DNA of 15,115 nucleotides from the NCBI GenBank assembly GCA_016784945.1, contig JADHTP010000048.1, positions 1 through 15,115 of the forward strand, given 5' to 3'. Numbering within the stretch: the stretch's first letter is position 1; each line of letters starts with the position of its first letter. Both the position numbers and the translations under genes were made by a program. Below, piece after piece: positions 1-9,200 of this stretch. The notes beneath the pieces were generated by a model. That model had not been told where the DNA came from. It worked only from the letters and a program-made list of their open reading frames with translations, and searched no databases. The stretch comes from Deltaproteobacteria bacterium. GTDB taxonomy: Bacteria > Myxococcota_A > UBA9042 > DTJE01.

Positions 1-1230
1 TCCGGGGAAGGTGGTCACGATCAGGTCCCCCGATCGCGGGGCCCTCAGGTGGGTGGCCAGGCTCACGGGACCGTCGGGGTAATCGTGGTCGGCGGTGGCC
101 TGCAGCCACTGGTCGAAGGAAACGGCCCCTTCCAGGCCCTCGTAGCCAAAGGGATCCGAGGCCGACGGGTCGTATTCGGTCATCGATGGCCCGGTCTCCC
201 TGAATCGCGCCGCGCCCCGCCGACTCACCATCCGGATCCAGCCGTCCTCCTCCCGCCAGGCCAGGATGTCCATGGGTTCCTGCTCCAGGAGGTCGCCGAT
301 GAGGCCCTGGTAGGGCTCGGCGGTCAGGTCTGGCCGGCCACTGGTCCATCCTTCGCCCCGGAAGTGGACGTTGGCCATGCCGTTGCCGTTGGGCAGGACC
401 GCGGCCTTGTTACCGTGCAAAGGGGTGGCAAAGCGCTTGTAGATCAGGGTCCGCCCCACCCGTTCCTCCACGAACCGGTCCAGGGGGAAGTGGGTGTGGG
501 TGTTGCTCTGGCCGTGGTCGGAACCGATCATCACCAGGGTGGAGTCCGCCTCGGACCGGTCACCGAGCCGCTTGAACAGGCGGTCGATGGTCTGGTCCAG
601 ACGGGCGTAGGCGGTCCGGGTTTCATCCCCGGTGGGCCCGAAGCGGTGCCCCAGTTCATCCGGTGCAGGGAACACGGCGAAGATGAACGACGCGCCGCCG
701 TCCACGGACTGCATGAGCTTGACCTCCGCGTCCGCATCGCACTGGAGCCAGTCCTTGGTCATAAATCCCCGGACGAAGGACACGCTCTTGGTCCAGCGCG
801 TGAGGAGGGCCCGGTCGGCCGATCCCCGGGTGTACCAGCCGAAAACGTATTCCACGTCGGGCCACACCTGGGCCAGGTTGGGCGTGGACGGCGTCACGTC
901 CTGGTTCATCTTGCGGACCTTGAAGGGCCCCAGGTATGTACGGAACCCGGTCAGTCCCGTGAGGCTTCGACCGTAGGCCTCCCGGTCGAACCAGTACACG
1001 CCGGACACGTTCAGGGTCCCGGGAAAGCAGCCCGTCATGAAGGGCAGGTGACCGGGTCCCGACACGGTGGGAAAGGCCGCAACGGCGGACCGGCTGCAAC
1101 CCGGTTCCACCAGGTGCCTCCGGATGGCCGGCAGTTCGCCAGCCTCCAGGAGTTCGGCGAACAGGTCGGACCGGGCACCGTCGAACAGGATGAAGATGCA
1201 GCGTTCGAAAACGCCGTCGTTTTGATTCAT
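1..1230 (-). CDS. Alkaline phosphatase superfamily phosphodiesterase/phosphatase (3' end beyond window)
   Basis: The frame is open from ATG at 1230 to the window edge, giving 410 codons with no stop, so the C-terminus is missing. I see the metal-site and nucleophile signatures of the type I phosphodiesterase / nucleotide pyrophosphatase group: FDGARSD near the N-terminus (Asp17 as metal ligand), AAFPTVSGPGH (Thr55 as probable nucleophile), DELGH (Asp191, His195) and GSDHGQS (Asp238, His239). The last conserved metal-binding His of the family is not obvious and may lie in the missing part. No signal peptide or membrane segment is visible at the N-terminus, so a cytoplasmic enzyme is likely. 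The start sits 9 bases after the stop of the upstream ATPase gene, and its GAGG ribosome site (1238-1241) overlaps that TGA, which suggests translational coupling. The substrate (nucleotide, phosphonate, phosphodiester or other) cannot be told from sequence. The family is well supported; the specific activity is unknown. Confidence 0.85.
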   Translation of the reverse strand, partial: MNQNDGVFERCIFILFDGARSDLFAELLEAGELPAIRRHLVEPGCSRSAVAAFPTVSGPGHLPFMTGCFPGTLNVSGVYWFDREAYGRSLTGLTGFRTYLGPFKVRKMNQDVTPSTPNLAQVWPDVEYVFGWYTRGSADRALLTRWTKSVSFVRGFMTKDWLQCDADAEVKLMQSVDGGASFIFAVFPAPDELGHRFGPTGDETRTAYARLDQTIDRLFKRLGDRSEADSTLVMIGSDHGQSNTHTHFPLDRFVEERVGRTLIYKRFATPLHGNKAAVLPNGNGMANVHFRGEGWTSGRPDLTAEPYQGLIGDLLEQEPMDILAWREEDGWIRMVSRRGAARFRETGPSMTEYDPSASDPFGYEGLEGAVSFDQWLQATADHDYPDGPVSLATHLRAPRSGDLIVTTFPG

Positions 1231-1239
1231 GTGCTTGCC

Positions 1240-3231
1240 TCAGTGTTCGGCGAAGAGGATGCGCGCCGTCTCTTCGGGGGTGGTGATGCCGTTGGTCAAC
1301 AGGTACCGGCAATAGTCCCTCAGCGGGTGCAGGAGGCCCTCCTCCAGTGCGATGCGCTGCAATTCACTGGCAGGCTTCCCCGAGGCGATGGCCGGCTGAA
1401 GGCGCTCGTCCACCCGGAGGACCTCGAAGACCCCCACCCGGCCCCTGTAGCCCAGGTAGTTGCAGTGGATGCAGCCGGTCCCCTTGTAGAACTGGTAGGT
1501 GGTCCGATCGTCTTCCTTTGGAAAAATGCCAAGGGGGCGGATGAGGTCGGCGTGGTAGTCCACGGCCTCGCGGCAGTGGGGGCAGACCTTGCGCACGAGG
1601 CGCTGGCTGATCACGCCGATCACCGTGTGGGCCAGCAGGAAGGATTCTACGCCCATCTCCCGCAGGCGCACCAGGGTGCTCAGGGCGTCGTTGGCGTGCA
1701 GCGAGGTGAACACCAGGTGACCCGTCAGAGCGGCCTCCACCGACGTGGACGCGGTCAGGGGGTCCCGGGTTTCGCCCACCACGATGATGTCCGGGTCCTG
1801 CCGCAGGAAGTGACGGATGGAATTGGCGAATCCCACGCCCGCCGTGTCGTTCACCTGGACCTGGGTGAGCCCCTGTATGGTGTACTCGATGGGGTCTTCG
1901 ATGGAGACGATGTTGACTTCGTCTTCCCTCAACCGGAGCATGGCGCTGTAGATGGTGGTGGTCTTGCCGCTGCCGGTGGGGCCCGCCACGATCACCATGC
2001 CCTGGGGCTGTTCGATCATCCACAGGGCGTCCTGGTAGGCGGGTTCGTAGGACACCAGGCGTTCCAGGTCGATGAGGATGCTGGCCGGGTCCAGGATCCG
2101 CAGCACGATGGTTTCGCCGAACCGCGTGGGAACCGTGGCCAGGCGGAAATCGATGCGCCGGTTTTCGTGCATCACCGCCAGCCGGCCGTCCTGGGCCCTG
2201 CGCCGCTCGGCGATGTCCATGTTGGCCAGCACCTTCAGGCGGGAAACCAGCGGGTGCTGGAACCGGACATCCACGGCTTCCGGCCGTTTCTTCAGACGCC
2301 CGTCCACCCGGTACCGGATCACGAAGTCGTGCTCGGCCGGCTCGATGTGGATGTCGCTGGCCTCCAGTTCGAGTGCCTCCCCGATGAGCTGGTTCATGAG
2401 GGCGACCACCTGCTCGCCGCGGACCTGTTTTCCCTGCTCCTCCACCGAGGGCCTGGAGGTCGATCCATCGATGAGCTGGAGGTTCACGGTCTTCTTCTGT
2501 ACGGCCCTGAACCACTGGTTCTTGTCCCGCTTTCCGGGCGGCCGCTTGTCCAGTTCCGGGATCACGCGGAGCCGGAAGAAGCGGTCGAAGCTGGACGCGT
2601 CAATGGCGATGGGACTCACGCGCTGTCCGGGAAGCAGGCGCTTGACGTCGTCCACCACGTTCAGGTCCTCGGGATCCACGAAGCCCACCACCAGCACCCC
2701 GCCATTGCGGGCCAGGGGGATGGCCTTGTACTTGGTGATGGCGCTTTTGGGCATGATGGTCCACAGTGTTTCGTCCACCCGGAGCCGGGCCAGGTCCACC
2801 ACGTGGGAGGACCGCTGGGTGCGTTCGGTATGAAGCCTCTCGGCCACCACGTTCAGAAGGGCCCTGGACAGGGGCGGCTGCCCGGCGCACGCCTCCAGCA
2901 GGTCGCCCCGGGCGAGCACATGCAGGGTGGCGGGCTCCAGGGCGCGAAGGGTCCGGTGATGGGGAACGGCCAGCAGGCACTCCGTCAGGCCGGCGTCGTC
3001 ACCGGCCGACAGTTCGGCCCCCGTGTATTCCAGGCCGTCCTCGGAACTGCGCCAGTAGGACTCGAGGGTGCCCTCGGCCAGGATCAGCAGTTCTTCCGCC
3101 GCCTCCCCCTGGTCGATCACGGCCTGTCCCTCACCCACGGTCCGGGAGGTGAAGGAACCGGCGATGGACTCGACCACCGACTGTTCCAGGTCCGTGAATA
3201 GATGGATGGACTCCAGTTCCTTCGCGTCCAA
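1240..3231 (-). CDS. GspE/PilB-family secretion ATPase with N-terminal cyclic-nucleotide-binding-like domain
   Basis: A 663-residue protein. Residues about 9-125 look like a Crp-type cNMP-binding beta-roll (conserved glycines at 42, 54 and 77). Residues about 150-225 resemble the GspE/MshE N-terminal domain. About 270-660 is the hexameric ATPase of type II secretion and type IV pilus systems: Walker A GPTGSGKTT (417-425, Lys423), Asp box IVSIEDPIEY, Walker B DIIVVGE (Asp481, Glu487), His box TGHLVFTSLHAND, and the zinc-type tetracysteine CPHC (550-553) / CIHC (587-590) found in assembly ATPases. These features favour an assembly (PilB/GspE) rather than a retraction (PilT) motor. The cNMP pocket is degenerate: the usual Gly-Glu and Arg of the phosphate-binding cassette are not in place (AGLTECLL and PHHRTLRAL instead), so cAMP binding is doubtful. 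TTG is chosen as start because a strong GAGGAGG lies 6 bases upstream. The gene lies between a giant lipoprotein and a phosphodiesterase, with no pilin or platform-protein gene in view. Confidence 0.93.
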   Translation of the reverse strand: MDAKELESIHLFTDLEQSVVESIAGSFTSRTVGEGQAVIDQGEAAEELLILAEGTLESYWRSSEDGLEYTGAELSAGDDAGLTECLLAVPHHRTLRALEPATLHVLARGDLLEACAGQPPLSRALLNVVAERLHTERTQRSSHVVDLARLRVDETLWTIMPKSAITKYKAIPLARNGGVLVVGFVDPEDLNVVDDVKRLLPGQRVSPIAIDASSFDRFFRLRVIPELDKRPPGKRDKNQWFRAVQKKTVNLQLIDGSTSRPSVEEQGKQVRGEQVVALMNQLIGEALELEASDIHIEPAEHDFVIRYRVDGRLKKRPEAVDVRFQHPLVSRLKVLANMDIAERRRAQDGRLAVMHENRRIDFRLATVPTRFGETIVLRILDPASILIDLERLVSYEPAYQDALWMIEQPQGMVIVAGPTGSGKTTTIYSAMLRLREDEVNIVSIEDPIEYTIQGLTQVQVNDTAGVGFANSIRHFLRQDPDIIVVGETRDPLTASTSVEAALTGHLVFTSLHANDALSTLVRLREMGVESFLLAHTVIGVISQRLVRKVCPHCREAVDYHADLIRPLGIFPKEDDRTTYQFYKGTGCIHCNYLGYRGRVGVFEVLRVDERLQPAIASGKPASELQRIALEEGLLHPLRDYCRYLLTNGITTPEETARILFAEH

Positions 3232-3237
3232 GGGGGG

Positions 3238-3244
3238 CCTCCTC
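3238..3244 (-). promoter_or_regulatory. Ribosome binding site setting a TTG start
   Basis: On the minus strand, GAGGAGG is followed by six C residues and then TTG at 3231. The first G of the site is the last base of the upstream TAG stop (3246-3244). This strong site justifies the TTG start of the ATPase gene and suggests translational coupling to the lipoprotein gene. Confidence 0.8.
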
Positions 3245-6200
3245 TAGTGGCAGCCCTGGGTGCGGTTCGGGGACGACGGGTCGCAACAGCAGGTCCACAG
3301 GAAGCAGCAGTAGCCGCAGCCGCCGGTCACGTAGGCCTTGGTCTGGCCGCAGTTGGCCCTCGCGCCCGACCAGCCCGTGTTCAGACCGCACCCGTTGCCG
3401 ACGCCCCAGGCGTCACAACCGCCGCCGGACGCCGTGTACTGGTAGTCCGTGTTGTTGCTGCAGTTGTAGTCCCAGGACCCGCAGGCGTTGGTGGATGTGT
3501 ACCAGTCGGTCTGGTTGGGCTTGGCCTTGTTGTCCTGGTCGCAACAGTCGCCGCTGACCGTGGCCGTGTAGTTACCGCTGGTACTGCAAAGGCACTTCCA
3601 CTGGGAAGAGCCGAATCCATCCCCATCGCCGTCGTAGTAGTACTGGGTGCAACCCGTGGCCCCCTCCTCGTCGGTCTGTCCGTCGCAGTCGTCATCCTTG
3701 CCGTTGCAGGCCTCCGTGGCCGCCGGATTGACCGTGCCGTCGTTGTCGTCGCAGTCGACCGGGTCGCCCGCGCGCCACATGCCGTCGGCCGCGCACAGGC
3801 ATTTGCTCGCATTGATGCCCCAGTTGTCGTTGTCGTAGTCGTAGTAGTAATCGGCGCAGTTGGTGGCGTTTTCCTCGTCGGTCTGTCCGTCGCAGTCGTC
3901 GTCCTTACCGTTGCAGACCTCCGTGGCCCCCGGGAACACGTTCTGATCGTTGTCGTCGCAGTCCACGGTCAGTTCCGCCGTGTACTTCCCCGTGGGGGTG
4001 CAATAGCACTTGTTGGCGGCAATCCCGAAGCTGTCACCGTCGTTGTTGTAGTAGTAGGTCGTGCACCCACCGGCGTTTTCGCCGTCGGTGGACCCGTTGC
4101 AGTCGTCGTCCAGGCCGTTGCAGGTCTCGACGGCGCCCGGGTGAACCGCCGGGTTGCTGTCCAGGCAGTCCCCGGTCTGGGCGGTCCGGTAGTAGCCCGA
4201 CGCGGCGCACAGACAGGCGGACTGGGCGGTTCCCCACGTGTCGTTGTCGAAGTCGTAATAGAAGATCGAGCAACCCGTGGCATTGGCTTCGTCGGTCTCC
4301 GTGTCGCAGTCGTCGTTCTTGCCGTTGCAGACTTCCTGGGCCCCTGGATTCACGGCCCCGTCGCCGTCGTCGCAGTCCCCCGCCACGTCGGCGGAATAGT
4401 TGCCGTCCGCCGCGCACAGGCACTTGGAGTTCCCGGTCACGCCCCAGCCGTCCACGTCGCCGTCGAAATACTTCGGTGCGCAGCCCTGGGCGTTCTCCTC
4501 GTCGGTGACCGTGTCGCAGTCGTCGTCGTGACCGTTGCAGACCTCCAGGGCACCCGGGAAGACGCTGCCGTCGCTGTCGTCGCAGTCGCCCGGTGTGCCC
4601 GCCGAGTACTTGCCTTCGGCGGAGCACAGGCACTTGGACTGGCCTGTCCCGAAACTGTCACCGTCATTGTCGAAGTAGTACAGGTTGCAGTTGGTGGCCC
4701 CTTCTTCGTCGGTCTCGTTGTTGCAGTCGTCGTCCTTGTTGTTGCAGATCTCCTCCGCGCCCGGGTGGATGTTGCCGTCGCCGTCCTGGCAGTCGCCGCC
4801 CACCGTGGCTCGGTAGAGGCCCGACTCGGCGCACAGGCACTGAGTGTCAGCCGTAACACCGTAGTCATCATCGTCCAGGTCCTTGTAGAAGATGCTGCAA
4901 CCCACGGCCCCGGCCTCGTCGGTCTGGCCGTTGCAGTTGTCGTCTTCTCCGTTGCAGGCCTCGGAGGCCCCCGGATAGACGGTCCCGTCGCCGTCGTCGC
5001 AGTCGCCGCCCGCCACGGCACGGTAGGGAGTCGCTGCGGCGCACAGGCACTGGGTGTCCCCGTTCACTCCGTAGTCGTCCCCGTCCCCGTCGAGGTAGAA
5101 CAGGGCGCAGTTCGATGAACCCAGTTCGTCCACCTCACCGTCGCAGTCGTCGTCGTTTCCGTTGCAGGACTCGGACGCTGATGGATTGGTGGCGCTGTCA
5201 TTGTCGTTGCAGTCGCCCCCCACGCCCGCCGTGTACTTGCCCGTGGCCGCGCACAGGCACTTGAAATCAGTGGTTACGCCGAAGTCGTCGGTGTCGTTGT
5301 CGAAGAAGTAGGTGGCGCAGTTCAGGGCGTCTTCTTCGTCCACGAAACCGTCGCAGTCGTCATCCTTGCCGTTGCAGTCTTCCACGGCATCGGGATTCAC
5401 GGCGGTATCGCCGTCCGCGCAATCGCCGCCCTTGGTGGCCGTGTAGTCGCCCGTGGCCGCCGACAGGCATTGCGTGCTGGTGGTCACTCCCCAGGTGTCG
5501 TCGTCCACGTCCAGATAGAAGGTGGTGCAGCCCTGGCAGCCCGGTTCGTCGATTTCGCCGTCGCAGTCGTCGTCCTTGCCGTTGAGGCAGGCCTCCGCGG
5601 CATCGGGATTGATGGCGGCGTTGTCATCGTCGCAATCGCCGGCCTGGCCGGTGGTGTACTTCCCCGTGGCCGCACACAGGCACATGGCGTCCGTGACGTC
5701 GCCGTAGGTGTCGGCGTCATTGTCATAGAAGAACACCGTGCAGCCCGTTGCGTTGGCCTCGTCGATGTCGGTGTCGCAGTCGTCGTCCTTGCCGTTGCAG
5801 GCCTCGGTCGCCGCGGGGTTCACGGTGGGGTCGGCGTCGTCGCAGTCCGTGCCCTGGCCGGCCGTGTACTTGCCGGCGGCGGCGCACAGGCATTTCGAGT
5901 CTCCGGTGAGCCCGTAGGTGTCGATGTCGTTATCATAGAAATAGGTGCCGCAACCCGTGGCGTCCTCCTCGTCCACGTTGCCGTCGCAGTCGTCGTCCTT
6001 GCCGTTGCAGGCCTCGGTCGCCACGGGATTCACGGCGCCGTCACCGTCGGCGCAATCGCCGCCCACCGTGGCCGTATGGTCGGGGAATCCGCCCGCACCG
6101 GGCGCCGACAGGCATTGGGTATTGCCCGACACGCCCCAGGTGTCGTCGTCCACGTCCAGGAAGTAGGTCGTGCACCCCGTGCAACCCGCCTCGTCGGTGC

Positions 6201-9200
6201 CGCCGTCGCAATCGTCGTCCTTGCTGTTGCCGCAGACTTCGTCGGCCCCGGGATTGATGGCGCCGTCGCCATCGTCGCAGTCACCTCCCTGGGTGGCCGT
6301 GTAGGCACCGTCCACGGTGCACAGGCACCTGGTCTGGGCCGTCAGACCGAACAGGTCACCGTCCACGTCGAGGTACAGGATGCCGCACCCGGTGGCGTCC
6401 TCTTCGTCCACGTTGCCGTCACAGTCGTCGTCCTTGCCGTTGCAGGCCTCTACGGCCCCCGGTTTCACCGCGTTGTCGTTGTCGTTGCAGTCGTCGCCCA
6501 GGGCGGCCGTGTACTTGCCCGCGGGCGCACACAGGCACTTGGACAGGGCGGGGTCGCCGTGCCCGTCGCCGTCATTGTCGCGGAACCAGGTGTCGCAGTC
6601 GCTCGCGTCTTCTTCGTCCACGTCGCCGTCGCAGTCGTCATCCTTGCCGTTGCAGGCCTCCGTGGCGTCGGGGTTCACCGCAGCATCGCCGTCGGCGCAG
6701 TCGCCGCCCTTGGTGGCGGTATGGGACCCGATGGGCGCCGACAGGCAGCGGGTGTTGGTGGAAACGCCCCAGGTGTCCACGTCCACGTCCAGGAAGTAGG
6801 TGGTGCAGCCCTGGCAGTCCTCCTCGTCAACCTGACCGTCGCAGTCCTCGTCTTCCCCGTTGGCGCAGACCTCCAGTGAGCCGGGGAACGCCAGCGGATC
6901 GTCGTCGTTGCAGTCCCCGCCCTGGACCGCCGTGTAATCGCCCGCGGCCGCACACAGGCACTTGACGTCCGTGGCCTTGCCGTAGGTGTCGTCATCGGCG
7001 TCCTTGTACCAGGTGCTGCAGCCCACGGCGTTCTCTTCGTCAATGTCGCCGTCGCAGTCGTCGTCCTTGCCGTTGCAGGATTCCGCCGCGCCGGGGAACA
7101 CCAGCAGGTCGTAGTCGTTGCAATCGTTGGCTACACCCGTGGTGTACTTCCCCTCCGCCGTGCAGAGGCACCTGGAATCGTTGGGGTCGCCGAATCCGTC
7201 CGTGTCGTTGTCCATGAAGTAGGTGCTGCAGTTCAGGGCGTTCTCGTCGTCCACGTTGCCGTCGCAGTCGTCGTCCTTGCCGTTGCAGGCTTCCTGGGCC
7301 GCCGGGTTCACGCCCCCGTCGTTGTCCTTGCAGTCGCCGCCCACGGTGGCGGTGTAGTGGCCTTCCGGGGCGGACAGGCACTGGGTGTCGCCGTCCACGC
7401 CGTATCCGTCGTCGTCCACGTCACGGAAGAAGTCGATGCATCCCTGGCAGCCCACTTCGTCGATCTTGCCGTCGCAGTCATCGTCGCTACCGTTCAGACA
7501 GACCTCCACGGACCCGGGGTAAATCGCCCCGTCGTTGTCGTCGCAGTCGCCGCCCTTGCCGGCGTTGTACAGGCCTTCAGCGATGCACAGGCATTTCCAC
7601 TGACCGGTGGCGCCGAAGGTGTCGGTGTCGTTGTCCAGGTACCAGGTGTCGCACCCGATGGCGCCTTCCTCGTCGGCCGTGTCGTCACAGTTGTCATCGG
7701 CGTCGTTGCACTTCTCGGTGGCGCCGGGATAGACCGTGCTGTCATTGTCGTTGCAGTCCCCACCCACACCGGCGCTGAACTTCCCCGTGGACTGGCACAG
7801 GCACTTGGTGTTCTGTGTCAGGCCGAAGAAGTCGCTGTCGTTGTCATAGAAGTAGGTGGCGCAGTCGAGGGCGTCCTCTTCGTCCACGGCCCCGTCGCAG
7901 TCGTCGTCCTTGCTGTTGCAGGCCTCCACGCCGCCGGGTTTCACCAGGAAGTCGTTGTCGTTGCAATCGCCCGCCACGAGCGCCACGTAGGGCACCTTGC
8001 CCGCGCACAGGCACTTGGAGTCGTTGACGCCCCAGTCGTCCAGGTCGCCGTCGTAGTAGTACGTGGTGCAGTCGTCGGCCCCTTCCTCGTCGGTCTTGCC
8101 GTCGCAGTCGTCGTCCTTGCCCGTACAGCCCTCCGGGCTTCCCGGGCTGGTGGTGGCGTCCCCGTCGTCGCAGTCCCCACCGGTCGCGGCGGTGTACTGG
8201 CCCTCGGGCGCGCACAGGCACTGGGTGTCCAGGGTCAGCCCGTAGCTGTCTTCGTCGCTGTCCAGGTAGAAGGTGAGGCAGCCCTGGGAACCGGCTTCGT
8301 CCACGTCGCCGTCGCAGTCGTCGTCCTTGCCGTTGCAGGTCTCGTTGGCGTCGGGATAGATGTTCTTGTTGAGGTCGTTGCAATCGCCGCCCACCGGGGC
8401 TGAATACTGCCCCGATGCCGCGCACAGGCACCGGGAATCGTCCTGCAGTCCGAACCCGTCACCATCGTTGTCCAGGTAGAACGGCGAGCAGCCCATGGCG
8501 TCCTGTTCGTCAGTAGCCCCGTCGCAGTCATCGTCCAGGTCGTTGCAGATTTCCGCAGCATCCGGGTGGACGTCGGCGTTCTTGTCGTTGCAGTCGTCGG
8601 GATTGGTGCTGTCGTAGGGCGCCTCCGGGCCGCACTTGCACTGGGAGGAACCCGGGATCCCGTAGCCGTCCCGATCCGCATCCAGGTAGTACACGGTGCA
8701 TCCCACGGCGAAGTCCTCGTCCGTGGCCCCGTTGCAGTCGTCATCCTTGCCGTTGCACTGCTCGTCGGCCAGGGGGTTCACGTCCGGGTCCCCGTCGTCA
8801 CAGTCGCCCGCCGTGAAGGCGTCGTAGGGGACGGCGCCCGTGCAAAGGCACTTGGGCATGGTGGCCAGACCGAAACCGTCGTCGTCGTCCAGGAAGAAGG
8901 TGGTGCAGCCGAAGGCGTTTTCTTCGTCCACCTGGCCGTCGCAGTTGTCGTCCCTTTGGTTGCACTTCTCGATGGCGCCGGGATAGGCCGTGGCATCGGT
9001 GTCGTCGCAGTCGCCGAACTGGGTCGTGGAGTAGGGGAACATCGGGTCACACAGGCACTTCTTGTCCTGGGTCAGGCCATAAGTGTCGCCATCCACGTCC
9101 CGGTAATAGGCCGTGCATCCCACGGCCTCTTCTTCGTCGGTGGCCCCGTCGCAATCGTCGTCCTTTTCGCTGCACTTCTCGGCCACACCCGGGTTCACCT

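Noticed and set aside
49..3201. Plus-strand open frame of 1050 codons antisense to the phosphodiesterase and ATPase genes
   Set aside because: It is the reverse of two genes with clear catalytic motifs. The translation is low-complexity Gly/Val/His/Pro-rich without domains, as expected from G/C-biased third positions read backwards.
3202..5118. Plus-strand open frame of 638 codons with periodic Val/Ala-rich segments
   Set aside because: Mirror image of the Asp/Cys repeat array: GAC codons read as GTC (Val) on the other strand, giving false hydrophobic repeats that resemble membrane segments.
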